This document shows, one piece after another, positions 42,448 to 50,710 of a DNA stretch of 58,126 bases. The notes beneath the pieces were generated by a model. That model was given only the letters and a program-made list of their open reading frames with translations. It was not told where the DNA came from and did no database searches. The translations under genes were made by a program, and so were the position numbers. The stretch comes from Thermoplasmata archaeon (GTDB lineage: Archaea > Thermoplasmatota > Thermoplasmata > Lutacidiplasmatales > UBA184): contig JAKIWG010000014.1 in assembly GCA_022750155.1 (NCBI GenBank), forward strand, positions 1-58,126. The letters are read 5' to 3'. Positions within the stretch are counted from its first letter, which is position 1; each line of letters begins with the position of its first letter.

Positions 42448-42457
42448 CGTCGGCCGG

Positions 42458-43189
42458 TCAAGGGTGGGCGGGGACCCGGACCGCCCCCAGGTCGTGGTCC
42501 ATCTCCTCGTCGCCCGCCACGGAATGACGCGAAAGGAAATCGGGCCAGGCCCGGTTCGCGTGGACGTCATGGGAGAACAGCCAGCCTCCGGTGGCGAACT
42601 GCGAGAAGGCCCACTCGTACTCTGCCAGCATCGTCGGGTACTGGTGGAGGCTGTCGTGGAGGAAGACGTCGACCGGGTCGCCTCCGGCCAGCTTCGGGAG
42701 CACCTCCTCGCTTCGGCCGAGGTGGAGGGTCCAGAACGCGTGGAGCCGCTCGGGAACGAGCCATCCCACGCGACGGCCTGCGAGTTCGGGGGCGACCCCC
42801 CCGGTCGAGGCGGCGAGAGCGAAGACGTCGATCCCAATCGAGTCGAGTCGCCCACTCCCGTTCCGTGCGAGGGCCTCGAGGATCAGCCGAGCCGAGTAGC
42901 CGGAGGAGATCCCGGTCTCGATGACCCACTGGGGCCGCAGCCGCCGGACCGCGATGTACAGGAGCGGGGCCTGGATGAGGGCCCCGGCGCTCGGGAGCGG
43001 TCCGGCTTCGGCGCGCAACGCGGCCTGGATCGGTCTCGTCTCTTCGAACAGCGCATCGAGCTCAGGCTCCGACGCGGCGAGAAGACGGGCCAGGGCCGCC
43101 CGGGATACCCGGTACATCGGCTCCCAGTCGCGGAACCGGGGATTCACGTCGAAGCGGATCTCCTGCTGTCGGAACTCCCGGACCCACAC
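42458..43189 (-). CDS. Class I SAM methyltransferase (Methyltransf_24 type)
   Basis: 243 residues from GTG. The SAM site reads VIETGISSGYSARLILEAL, followed by SIGIDVFALA (acidic loop), VDVFLHDSLHQYPTMLAEYEWAFSQFATGGWLFSHDV, the order seen in the macrocin-O-methyltransferase/Methyltransf_24 group. Substrate unknown. The frame remains open for about 38 codons upstream to a TGA near 43305 with sensible residues (RRRVYHLVRHPLLWVRY) but no ATG, GTG or TTG there. Either the start is 43189, leaving a long leader after a TATA-like GTTAATTG (about 43308-43315), or an unusual start codon is used. Confidence 0.8.
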   Translation of the reverse strand: MWVREFRQQEIRFDVNPRFRDWEPMYRVSRAALARLLAASEPELDALFEETRPIQAALRAEAGPLPSAGALIQAPLLYIAVRRLRPQWVIETGISSGYSARLILEALARNGSGRLDSIGIDVFALAASTGGVAPELAGRRVGWLVPERLHAFWTLHLGRSEEVLPKLAGGDPVDVFLHDSLHQYPTMLAEYEWAFSQFATGGWLFSHDVHANRAWPDFLSRHSVAGDEEMDHDLGAVRVPAHP

Positions 43190-43310
43190 GTAGCGGACCC
43201 ACAGGAGCGGGTGGCGAACGAGATGGTAGACCCGACGGCGGATTCGGGCCGACGCGGACTCCCCGATGAAGGCATCCTCCCCGAGGGCGGGCCCGACCGC
43301 TACCCGTCAA

Positions 43311-44726
43311 TTAACGCTGCCGCCCGCGGGGTTCGGTCGGGAGCGGTCGGGGCGGGGGAGAGGTCGCACGCAGGCTCCGCCACCCGTGCCGACGGCGGGT
43401 GGAATGGGGCAGCTGGAACATGTGGTAGGGGATGGGGACGAGCATGAGGGCCCCCGCGACGACTGCGATGGATGCCCAGAAGAACGCCGTGTGGACGCCG
43501 TAGGTGGCGAACGCCCACCCTCCGAGCAATGTGCCGAGCAGTCCCCCCGCCCCGGAGACCGCATTGTACAGGCCGAGGGCGCGTCCCCGGGCGGACCGGC
43601 CGACGAGCCGGACGAGGAACAGGGTGCTGGCCGTACTGATGAACGCCCACGTGACCCCGAGCATCGCGTTGAGCAGCGTCACCCACGCGAGCAGCGCCGG
43701 GCTCCCGAGGCCGAAGAGGATGTACACCGGCCCCCACAGGAGCAGCAGCATCAGCGCCACCCGCCCCCCGAGGCTCTCCAGGAACACGAATTTGGGGGAG
43801 TGCCATTCCACGACCTTGCCGGAGTGGAAGAACAGGGCCGTCGAGGCGGCGCTCGCCCCCAGGTACACGACGAAGATCCCGGCGTCGGAGAACTGGGCAT
43901 TCCGCCACAGGAAGACCGGGAACGGCCCGTAGAACATGTCGAACCCGACGGTCATCACCCCGAGGGCCGCGAGGAAGAGGTACTCCCGCCGGGGGAGCGG
44001 CTCGGGCGTGGCCCTCGTCAGGTCGATGACGTTGAGGATGCGGCTTCGGAAATGCCGGAGCCGCTCGACGACGCCGCGGTGGAGGTTCACCAGGTCGCCC
44101 AAGGATCGCCGCTCCAGCCGCACGACGGGCTCCTCGATCCACGCCCAGGCGATCCCCGCGGAGACGAGCGCGAGGATCCCGGAGAGGATCAGGAGCGCGG
44201 TCATCACCCCGATCAGCGGGAGCTGGACCCCGATGACGAACAGCCAGACGAACCCGATGGCGAGCCCGGCCGTCGTCCCCACCCCCGAGATGAGACCGAA
44301 CATCCCGATGTCGGTGGGCCACCAGCGCTTGTGCCGCGTCTCCAGAAGGAGCATCGTCCCGATCGGCGCGCTGGCCGCCGAGGCGAGCCCCTCGACGACG
44401 TTGAGCCAGAAGTACGTGAGCAGGTCGTGCGCGAGGGCGATGAGGATGATGCTCACCCCGGTGGCGAGGAACGATCCCACGAGGAAGTACTTTCGGTGGG
44501 CCACCCGGTCGGACAGGTTCCCCCAGAGGATTGTGAACGGCACCTGGCTCATCGCGCTCGCCGCGATGATGATCGTCATCGCGAACGCCGAGGCCCCGAA
44601 GTGCTGGAGCGCGAGGAGGGGGATGAGCGGCATCGCGATGCCGTCGGAGACCGCGAGCGGTAGGTAGGCGAAGAACCACAGGTCGCTCGACGACGGGCGG
44701 ATGGCGACGCGTGACTTGATGTCCAA
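43311..44726 (-). CDS. MFS-type transporter
   Basis: 471 residues from TTG. About 11-12 helices are predicted; the loop between helices 2 and 3 has GNLSDRVAHRKYF, the GxxxDRxGRR-like MFS signature, and the central cytoplasmic loop (RLERRSLGDLVNLHRGVVERLRHFRSR) splits the two halves. In the second half, GRSARGRALGLYNAV corresponds to the repeated signature. The C-terminal tail is basic. Substrate unknown. A TATA-like box (AGTTTATCC, near 44770-44778) allows a 20-nt leader. Confidence 0.88.
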   Translation of the reverse strand: MDIKSRVAIRPSSSDLWFFAYLPLAVSDGIAMPLIPLLALQHFGASAFAMTIIIAASAMSQVPFTILWGNLSDRVAHRKYFLVGSFLATGVSIILIALAHDLLTYFWLNVVEGLASAASAPIGTMLLLETRHKRWWPTDIGMFGLISGVGTTAGLAIGFVWLFVIGVQLPLIGVMTALLILSGILALVSAGIAWAWIEEPVVRLERRSLGDLVNLHRGVVERLRHFRSRILNVIDLTRATPEPLPRREYLFLAALGVMTVGFDMFYGPFPVFLWRNAQFSDAGIFVVYLGASAASTALFFHSGKVVEWHSPKFVFLESLGGRVALMLLLLWGPVYILFGLGSPALLAWVTLLNAMLGVTWAFISTASTLFLVRLVGRSARGRALGLYNAVSGAGGLLGTLLGGWAFATYGVHTAFFWASIAVVAGALMLVPIPYHMFQLPHSTRRRHGWRSLRATSPPPRPLPTEPRGRQR

Positions 44727-44875
44727 TGCCGACTCCGCCGCCGGGACCGCAACGCGAATTCACGGGGGCGGTGGATAAACTCTCGTTCGCTCGGGCATCC
44801 GCGGCCCGCCCCCGACCGGGGCGCGGACCCCCGGCGGCCTGCGCGCCCGAGTCGGTCGACGACCGGGCGGGCCGA

Positions 44876-45454
44876 TCAGGCTCGGGCCACGCCCATGGTG
44901 TCGAGCAGCTCGTGGTACTCGCTCTCGTCGATCCATTCGACGAGAAGGTACTCGCGGAGAATCGACTCCTTGACCTGGAAGCGCCGCGCCTCGTCGATGA
45001 CGAACCGGTACGCCTCGACCTCGGTGGGGCTTCGGACGTAGCTGTAGCGGCGGTCGAACAGCCTTCGGCCGGCGTGGCGTTGGCGGATGTGGCAGAGCTC
45101 GTGAAAGATGTCCAGCCAGAGAATCAGCTCGTCGGAGGTACGCAGATGGCTCTCGCCGATGACGATGCAGTCCACCTGAGGGGTGACCACCGGCTTCCAC
45201 CGGCCTACCCCCTTCGGCGTCGACCACGGCGCCACGTACATCCACAGGTCGTCCGCCACGAGCTCCACCAAGGTATCGGCGTGGAGTTTGCGGCGCGCCG
45301 TGGCATTCGGTTCGTGGCGCTTGGCCGTGTCCATCCGCTCGAGCCCAGGAAAAGCGGTGAGGATGGGGTGCCGACCGAGCGGAAGCTCTCGGTTCACCCG
45401 GAAGCCGGCCGGGGGCGACGGCAGCGCCTCCGTTTCCTTCGGTTTTCGGGCCAT
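44876..45454 (-). CDS. HEXXH metalloprotease-like protein
   Basis: 192 residues, no signal or membrane segment. A zinc motif HELCH (118-122, in LWLDIFHELCHIRQRHAG) is followed 20-odd residues later by TEVEAYRF, with Glu145/147 as a possible third ligand. This is the arrangement of ImmA/IrrE-like or related minigluzincins. The N-terminal 90 residues have no motif I recognise. The leaderless promoter at 45476-45487 supports the ATG. Some ImmA-type proteins cleave repressors; the actual substrate is not known. Confidence 0.72.
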   Translation of the reverse strand: MARKPKETEALPSPPAGFRVNRELPLGRHPILTAFPGLERMDTAKRHEPNATARRKLHADTLVELVADDLWMYVAPWSTPKGVGRWKPVVTPQVDCIVIGESHLRTSDELILWLDIFHELCHIRQRHAGRRLFDRRYSYVRSPTEVEAYRFVIDEARRFQVKESILREYLLVEWIDESEYHELLDTMGVARA

Positions 45455-45475
45455 CGGGCTCCCGAGACCGTAGGC

Positions 45476-45487
45476 GAAATAAAGTTA
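45476..45487 (-). promoter_or_regulatory. TATA box of the HEXXH protein, perhaps shared
   Basis: TAACTTTATTTC on the minus strand, about 27 nt before the ATG at 45454. It is also the only AT-rich patch in front of the divergent P1 peptidase (46 nt from its ATG). Confidence 0.6.
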
Positions 45488-45526
45488 CCCGCACCGGGGT
45501 TGCCCCCATTGGGCCGGGCCCGCACT

Positions 45527-46495
45527 ATGCCTTCGAACAAGCCGCACCGGACGATCACCTCGGTCCCCGGAGTACGGGTAGGTCAGGTCGAATCCGAGGA
45601 GCGGACCACCGGAGTGACCTGCCTACTGTTCGACGCCGCGAGCCCCACCTCGGTCGACGTCCGGGGCGGCGCGTCGTGCACCTACGACACCGCGTCCCTC
45701 GCCCCCGACGCCACGTTCGGCCGGCGATGGGCGCTGTTCTTCTCCGGGGGGAGCGTCTTCGGCCTGGACGCGGCGCGGGGAGTGCGAGTCCGCGTCCTGG
45801 AGAACGGGGGCGGACACGCCGCCTTCGGCAACCCCAATCGGGTGGCGCCGGTCTCGGGGGCGACGCTGTTCGACCTACCGACCCGGTTGGGGCCGGTCCC
45901 GGATTACCTCCCCCTCGGGTACGAGGCGGCCCGCCGAGCCTCCGACGAGCCGGTTCGACTGGGTCGATTCGGCGCCGGTACGGGCGCGACGATAGGCAAG
46001 TACCTCGGGCGGGACCATTCGATGCCCGGGGCCGTGGGGTCGGCCGCTGTACGGGTCCCGCGAGGACCTTGGGTCGGGGTCCTGGTCGTCCTCAACTCGG
46101 TCGGAGCGGTCCGAGACCCCGACTCCGGACGGTGGCTCGCCGGCGCGAGAGATCGGGCCGGTCGGATCGTCCCGCCGGGAATCCGGGTGCGACCCGGACG
46201 CGCTGCGTCGGCCCCCTCGCGCGGGACCACGCTCGTCGCGGTCGTCACGGACGCCGCCCTCGATCGTCGTACCCTGCAGAGGGTGGCCGTGGGCGCGCAC
46301 ACCGGCATGGCCCGCGCGGTGGTCCCGACCCACACCGCCACGGACGGGGATGTCGTGTTCGCATCGTGCACCGGCAACGCCCGTCGGTCGGCGCCCGAAG
46401 GCTACCCGGGCCAACTGGGCGATACGATCGGCTCGCTCGCGGCGGAGCTGGTCGTCGAGGCGATCAAGCACGGAGTGGCCGCGACCACCCGCTGA
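45527..46495 (+). CDS. P1/S58-family peptidase (DmpA-like)
   Basis: 322 residues. Typical family blocks are present: ITSVPGVRVGQVESEERTTGVTC, shown here as VPGVRVGQ and TGVTCLLF, then SGGSVFGLDAARGV, FGAGTGATIGKYLG and VGVLVVLNSVGAVRDP, with TTLVAVVTDAAL and ARAVVPTHTATDGDVVFA near the end. Members are N-terminal-nucleophile hydrolases that cleave themselves into two chains and act as aminopeptidases or on beta-peptides. The cytoplasmic role here is unknown. ATG at 45527 is the natural start; upstream in-frame codons are antisense to another gene. Confidence 0.9.
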   Translation: MPSNKPHRTITSVPGVRVGQVESEERTTGVTCLLFDAASPTSVDVRGGASCTYDTASLAPDATFGRRWALFFSGGSVFGLDAARGVRVRVLENGGGHAAFGNPNRVAPVSGATLFDLPTRLGPVPDYLPLGYEAARRASDEPVRLGRFGAGTGATIGKYLGRDHSMPGAVGSAAVRVPRGPWVGVLVVLNSVGAVRDPDSGRWLAGARDRAGRIVPPGIRVRPGRAASAPSRGTTLVAVVTDAALDRRTLQRVAVGAHTGMARAVVPTHTATDGDVVFASCTGNARRSAPEGYPGQLGDTIGSLAAELVVEAIKHGVAATTR

Positions 46496-46590
46496 ACCGG
46501 GTCCTACGCCCGCCCCTGCGGCGGACGCTCCCCACATTCGGGTCCGCTCGGGGCATTTGCGGCAGGGGGAGCGCCTCCGACGCGCCCGCG

Positions 46591-47178
46591 TCAGGGCTCG
46601 CTGACCACGGTGGAACGGCGAAGTGGGGTACCCCGGAGTCCCCGGATTAGGTCGGTCTTGGTGACGATCCCGCGAAGCTCCCCGCGGTCGGCGACCATCA
46701 CGGCGGGGTATCGGGTCAGGAGGGGGGCGAGGAGGTCCGCGGGAAACGCCTCGTCCACCTGCGGATAGGATCCCTCTTGCACGTCGCGAACCTTGGCGCG
46801 TCGACCGTTCGGATGCGCAAGGGCCCGCAACAGGCCGGTTTCGGAGAGCGACCCCGTCATCCGGCCGCCTTCGACCACGGGGACCTGCGAGATGCCCCCC
46901 TTTTCCATCAGCTGGGCGACCTGACTCAGCTGGACCTGCCCCTCCACGGTCACCAGGTTCCGATTCATCAGGTCCCGCGCGACGAGATGGGGCGCCGCGA
47001 CCCCCTCCTGGGCCTCGAGGTAGGTCAGGATCCGCTGGACGAGGTCGTAGGAGGGGCGGATCTGGCCGCGTTCGATGCGCGAGAGCGTGGCGTCGCTGCG
47101 CCCGATGGCGCGGGCCAGCTCGCCCAGGGAGATGCCGAGCGAGAGGCGACGCTTGCGGATCTCCGTCAGCGAGTCCAT
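46591..47178 (-). CDS. HTH regulator with CBS domain pair
   Basis: 195 residues. An XRE-type helix-turn-helix opens the protein (IRKRRLSLGISLGELARAIGRSDATLSRIERGQ; recognition part SDATLSRIERG), followed by a linker and two CBS domains: VARDLMNRNLVTVEGQ...QVPVVEGGRMTGSLSE and VRDVQEGSYPQVD...VMVADRGELRGIVTKTDLIRGL. CBS pairs bind adenine nucleotides, so the regulator may sense energy state. This HTH-CBS fusion is known in archaea. The leaderless box at 47201-47206 supports the ATG. Confidence 0.92.
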   Translation of the reverse strand: MDSLTEIRKRRLSLGISLGELARAIGRSDATLSRIERGQIRPSYDLVQRILTYLEAQEGVAAPHLVARDLMNRNLVTVEGQVQLSQVAQLMEKGGISQVPVVEGGRMTGSLSETGLLRALAHPNGRRAKVRDVQEGSYPQVDEAFPADLLAPLLTRYPAVMVADRGELRGIVTKTDLIRGLRGTPLRRSTVVSEP

Positions 47179-47200
47179 CCGAAACCCGGACACGTCGCCC

Positions 47201-47206
47201 CTTAAG
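47201..47206 (-). promoter_or_regulatory. TATA-like box of the HTH-CBS gene
   Basis: CTTAAG centred 25-26 nt before the ATG at 47178. Confidence 0.5.
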
Positions 47207-47337
47207 CCACTTTGCGTGGGGCGAAAGAGGTTCCGGCCCGCCCCTTTCCTCGCCGAGCCCCGCGACGCCCGACCCCTCCGAGCCGGGAGTCCGAAACCTA
47301 CAAAGGAGGGTCGCCGCCATATTCCGGCCACGGGTCC

Positions 47338-47595
47338 ATGACCGCCCCCACACGGCGCATCGATTGGATCGTCGCCCCCCCGCAGATATGCACCCTCTGC
47401 AAGGAGCCCCTCACCGTCCCCTCCGAGACCAGTTCGTGGAACGGGGCCCCTGCCCACCGGGATTGCGTGCGCATCCACCTGGTACAGCGAGACCCGGCGT
47501 TCCGTGAGGGAAGCCACGAGGACGGACCCGAGGAGGGCGGCGAGGGGTTGGACGGAGTCCTGCCACGGGACGACGAGGAAGGGGATCCGGGGTAG
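47338..47595 (+). CDS. Small zinc-finger-like protein
   Basis: 85 residues. A single Cys/His cluster, ICTLCKEPL...HRDCVRIHL (about residues 17-48), gives CxxC...HxxC and should bind one zinc. The last third is acidic and Gly-rich (EDGPEEGGEG), probably disordered. It is a typical small archaeal zinc-binding protein of unknown role. The ATG at 47338 follows a TATA-like CTACAAAG about 37 nt upstream. Confidence 0.68.
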   Translation: MTAPTRRIDWIVAPPQICTLCKEPLTVPSETSSWNGAPAHRDCVRIHLVQRDPAFREGSHEDGPEEGGEGLDGVLPRDDEEGDPG

Positions 47596-47708
47596 TCGTC
47601 CCCTCGGCGTGGCTCGGCAGGGTTTCCCGAGGCGCGGCGGCTCTCGAAATCAATAAGAACCGAGTCCCCGTTCCGCCGTTCGGCGAGGCGCGAACTGGAG
47701 GTTCGAAA

Positions 47709-49301
47709 ATGCCCGAAGTGGTCATCACCTGCGACTGGACGATGATGAGCAACCACCACGGCAAGGAGTTCCTGGGGTTCGGCACGACGACCCCCGCCTA
47801 CATCTTTCCCGAATCGGTCTACCAACGCCTCTTCTTCCCGAAGATGGCGGTCGACGAGCATGGCTTCCCGGCCCAAGCACCCTACGGGATGCGGAAGGTC
47901 GAGGCGTCGCTCCTGGATGCGGGGTTCGATGCGCGGATCGTTCACCCGAGCTACCTCGACCGGTACATGCCCGGCGAAGCGAAGGTGCTCCTGGTCTCCG
48001 GCCACGACTACTTCGGGCTCAACCCGCCCTCCTCGACATTTCAGGGTCTGATCCGCAAGGACCCGCTCAACTGCGTGAACTTCAAGCGGCTCCTGAGCCA
48101 GCCGCACGTGCTGAAGGCCCGAGAGCAAGGGATGAAACTCCTCGCCGGCGGCCCGTGCGCCTGGCAGCTGTCGCCGGCCACCCAGATGAAGGTCCCGTGG
48201 ATCGGGGAGTTCGTCGCCTCCATCGGGGGGGTCGATTGCGTCGTCGAGGGTGAGGCGGACCAGTTCGTCCGCGACGCGGTCCGCAAGGCCCTCCACGATG
48301 AGTACCTCCCGCCCCACGTCATCCTGTCCCCGAAGGAGGCCCCGAAGGTCGAACAGATCTCCTCGATCCGCTACCCGAGCGTCAACGGGCTGATCGAGAT
48401 CGGTCGGGGCTGCTGCCGCGGGTGCTCCTTCTGCTCGGTGACCACCCGGCCGACGCGATGGTACCCGCTCGAGAAGATCGAGGAGGAGCTCCGGGTCAAC
48501 GCCCGAAGCGGGATCCGCAAGGGCCTCCTGCACTCCGACGACGTGTACTTCTACGGAAGTCCGAACGTCATGCCACGGGAGGAGAAGCTCCTCGCCCTGC
48601 TGAGGCTCTCGAAGCGCTACTACGACCAGGTCGGCTGGAGCCATGTGGCCGTCGCGTCGCTGATGACGAAGCCCCGGCTGCTCTCCAAATGCGCCGAGAT
48701 CCTCAACGACGACAAGCAGGACTGGTGGGGCGTCGAGGTCGGGGTCGAGACCGGTAGCCCCCACCTGATCACCGCGGCGATGCCCGGGAAGGTCGCCCCG
48801 TTCAAGGCGTCGCAGTGGCCGGAGCTCGTCGTGCAGGCGGCCGGACTGATGAACGACAACCACGTGTACCCGGCGTGCACGTTCATCGTCGGCCTCCCCC
48901 AGGAGACGGAGGACGACGTGCTGAAGACGATCGACCTCATCGACGACCTCTGGGACTTCAAGGCGATCCTGGTCCCGATGTTCTTCGTCCCGCTGGGCCA
49001 CCTCAAGACCAAGGACTGGTTCCGACGCGACCGGGTCTCCCCCGCCCAGCAGGAGCTGCTGAAGCGGGCCTTGACCCACGGGCTCCGCCAGTCGAAGGCC
49101 CTGCTCTCCGACTTCTTCGACTGGGAGGGGGCGCACACGACGGCGTATCGGTCGACGTTCCGCGGGTTCATCCTTTTCCTGGAGACCCTCGCCCGGATGA
49201 ACGGGCTCTGGAGCGAGCCGAAGGGTCCCGTGGGGCGGATCCGCGACCCGCTGCTGACGCCCGAGCGTCTGCCGATCCCGACCATCCCGGTGCGGGAGTA
49301 G
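47709..49301 (+). CDS. Radical SAM protein with B12-binding-like N terminus
   Basis: 530 residues. The N-terminal half (about 50-215) has a cobalamin-binding-like Rossmann region (KVLLVSGHDYFGLNPPSS, LLAGGPCAWQ, GVDCVVEGEADQFV). The radical SAM core begins with IEIGRGCCRGCSFC; the cluster cysteines are C235, C239 and C242 (CxxxCxxC). GVEVGVETGS and ACTFIVGLPQETEDDV are later core motifs. Members of the B12-radical SAM class methylate or rearrange unactivated carbons; the substrate is not predictable. A TATA-like box (CAATAAGAA, about 47651-47659) gives a leader of about 30 nt. Confidence 0.9.
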   Translation: MPEVVITCDWTMMSNHHGKEFLGFGTTTPAYIFPESVYQRLFFPKMAVDEHGFPAQAPYGMRKVEASLLDAGFDARIVHPSYLDRYMPGEAKVLLVSGHDYFGLNPPSSTFQGLIRKDPLNCVNFKRLLSQPHVLKAREQGMKLLAGGPCAWQLSPATQMKVPWIGEFVASIGGVDCVVEGEADQFVRDAVRKALHDEYLPPHVILSPKEAPKVEQISSIRYPSVNGLIEIGRGCCRGCSFCSVTTRPTRWYPLEKIEEELRVNARSGIRKGLLHSDDVYFYGSPNVMPREEKLLALLRLSKRYYDQVGWSHVAVASLMTKPRLLSKCAEILNDDKQDWWGVEVGVETGSPHLITAAMPGKVAPFKASQWPELVVQAAGLMNDNHVYPACTFIVGLPQETEDDVLKTIDLIDDLWDFKAILVPMFFVPLGHLKTKDWFRRDRVSPAQQELLKRALTHGLRQSKALLSDFFDWEGAHTTAYRSTFRGFILFLETLARMNGLWSEPKGPVGRIRDPLLTPERLPIPTIPVRE

Positions 49302-49311
49302 GCGGCTCGCC

Positions 49312-49851
49312 CTACGGCTCGTCCGGCGCGTCGACCGGGAGGCTCCAGGCCGGATCGCGACCCGGTCGGTGGACCGTCTGGGGTCGGTAGGTCCGGAACG
49401 CCTCGGGCCCTTCCGTCCTCCCCCCGGCTCCGACGACGGCCAGGGGGACCTCCTCCCCGTTCCCGTCGTACGCTCGCCACGAACCCGGGCCGAACGGGGT
49501 GCCGATGATCACGTGGCGGCGTCCCCAGTGCCGGAAAAGTCGGACATCGGCCTCCGACGGATGCAGGGCTCCCGAGGGGTGGGAGTGGACGGTCCCGGAG
49601 ACCCCGAGATCGATCGGCATCATGTGCAGCTGGAAGTTGGCGTGACGACGCCCCGCGGTGGTCCCGGGAAGGAGCAATAGCTCCGAGATGAGTCCGGGCG
49701 AGTCGGCTCGCAAGATCCCCCCGAACTCGTTCGGCAGCGCGGAGCGGCCGCACGCGAGGGCGGAGTCGAGGCACCGGCGCGTGATGGCGGTCGGGGGGTC
49801 CCCGATCCGCCCCGGAACGGTCGTTCTACGTCGGGGGCGAAAGATCGGCAT
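49312..49851 (-). CDS. JAMM/MPN-domain metalloprotease-like protein
   Basis: 179 residues from ATG at 49851 (an ATG at 49869 is an alternative). The zinc site is complete: Glu42 in NEFGGIL, then HSHPSGALHPSEAD with HxH at 89-91, Ser99 and Asp102, the JAMM motif HxHx7Sx2D. JAMM proteins remove ubiquitin-like modifiers (such as archaeal SAMPs) or act on other isopeptides. The gene overlaps the NAD kinase gene by 26 nt, so it is the third member of a coupled unit. Confidence 0.85.
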   Translation of the reverse strand: MPIFRPRRRTTVPGRIGDPPTAITRRCLDSALACGRSALPNEFGGILRADSPGLISELLLLPGTTAGRRHANFQLHMMPIDLGVSGTVHSHPSGALHPSEADVRLFRHWGRRHVIIGTPFGPGSWRAYDGNGEEVPLAVVGAGGRTEGPEAFRTYRPQTVHRPGRDPAWSLPVDAPDEP

Positions 49852-50710
49852 ACTCCGAGCTCCCTCCATCGGCCGGGTCGGCCCCCCAAGGCAGGATGTG
49901 GCGGCCCCTCAGGCGCTGGAAATGACCGCTCCCGAAGCGCAGGAACGAGGCCTTCCGGGGAGACCGGTAGGCGAGGACCGACTCGCCCCCCCCGAGGGGG
50001 CTCTCGGCCTGGCCGTCGACGACGACGACCCCGCCCTTGTCCGGGTGCAAAAGCCGTACGGAGATCGTCCGCAGGGGGTCGAGCAGGACGGCCCGTTGCG
50101 TCGCACGGAACGGCGCAAGCGCCGTCACCACGATCGTCTCGACCCCCGGGTCGATGACGGGTCCGAGTGCGGAGAGGGCGTAGGACGTGGAACCGGTGGG
50201 CGTCGCGAGGATGATCCCGTCGGCACGGACCCGCCCGACCGGCTCCCCATCGATCGAGATCTCGAAGAGCCTCATCTTCGCGACCTGGGAGGTGTGGAGC
50301 ACCACCTCGTTCGTGGCGTCGGGAAGCTGGTTCTTGCCGGCCACGCTCGCCAGGCGCATCCGCTCCTCGATGAAGTACGCCCCGCGCAGGAGCCGGTCTA
50401 GGGCCATCGAGAGCGCGGCGGGCTCGCGGGCGTCCACCTCGGCGAGGAACCCCACGGTCCCGGCGTTGAGCGGGAGGAGCGGGATCGAGGTCCGTTGCAG
50501 GGCCGCGAGGAACGTCCCGTCGCCCCCCACGGCGATGAGCACATCGGCACGGATCGATTCGAGGGGCGCCGACGGGACGTCGATATGGAGCGCCTCGCGC
50601 GTCTCTTCCGCCAGGACGACCTCCGCCTTCGTGGTGAGCGATTCGAGGGCCTGGCGGGCCACGGCGAGCGCGGCCGGCTTGTTCGGGTTCGCGGTGATGG
50701 CGATCTTCAC
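49826..50710 (-). CDS. nadK: NAD kinase
   Basis: 294 residues from GTG. It has the NAD kinase signatures IAVGGDGTFLAAL (GGDGT) and IILATPTGSTSYALSA, and the usual C-terminal beta-sandwich. It makes NADP from NAD with ATP or polyphosphate. The GTG overlaps the stop of the upstream phosphatase gene (GTGA), so the two are translated together. In several archaea NAD kinase and an inositol-phosphatase-like protein are fused or adjacent, and the latter can dephosphorylate NADP, making this a possible NADP-balancing pair. Confidence 0.94.
   Translation of the reverse strand: MKIAITANPNKPAALAVARQALESLTTKAEVVLAEETREALHIDVPSAPLESIRADVLIAVGGDGTFLAALQRTSIPLLPLNAGTVGFLAEVDAREPAALSMALDRLLRGAYFIEERMRLASVAGKNQLPDATNEVVLHTSQVAKMRLFEISIDGEPVGRVRADGIILATPTGSTSYALSALGPVIDPGVETIVVTALAPFRATQRAVLLDPLRTISVRLLHPDKGGVVVVDGQAESPLGGGESVLAYRSPRKASFLRFGSGHFQRLRGRHILPWGADPADGGSSEYADLSPPT

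Noticed and set aside
44726-45526. Upstream in-frame extension of the P1 peptidase
   Set aside because: It is antisense to the HEXXH gene; the family starts at the ATG at 45527.
47298-49136. A 612-codon minus-strand frame
   Set aside because: Antisense to the radical SAM gene; no motif and no promoter.
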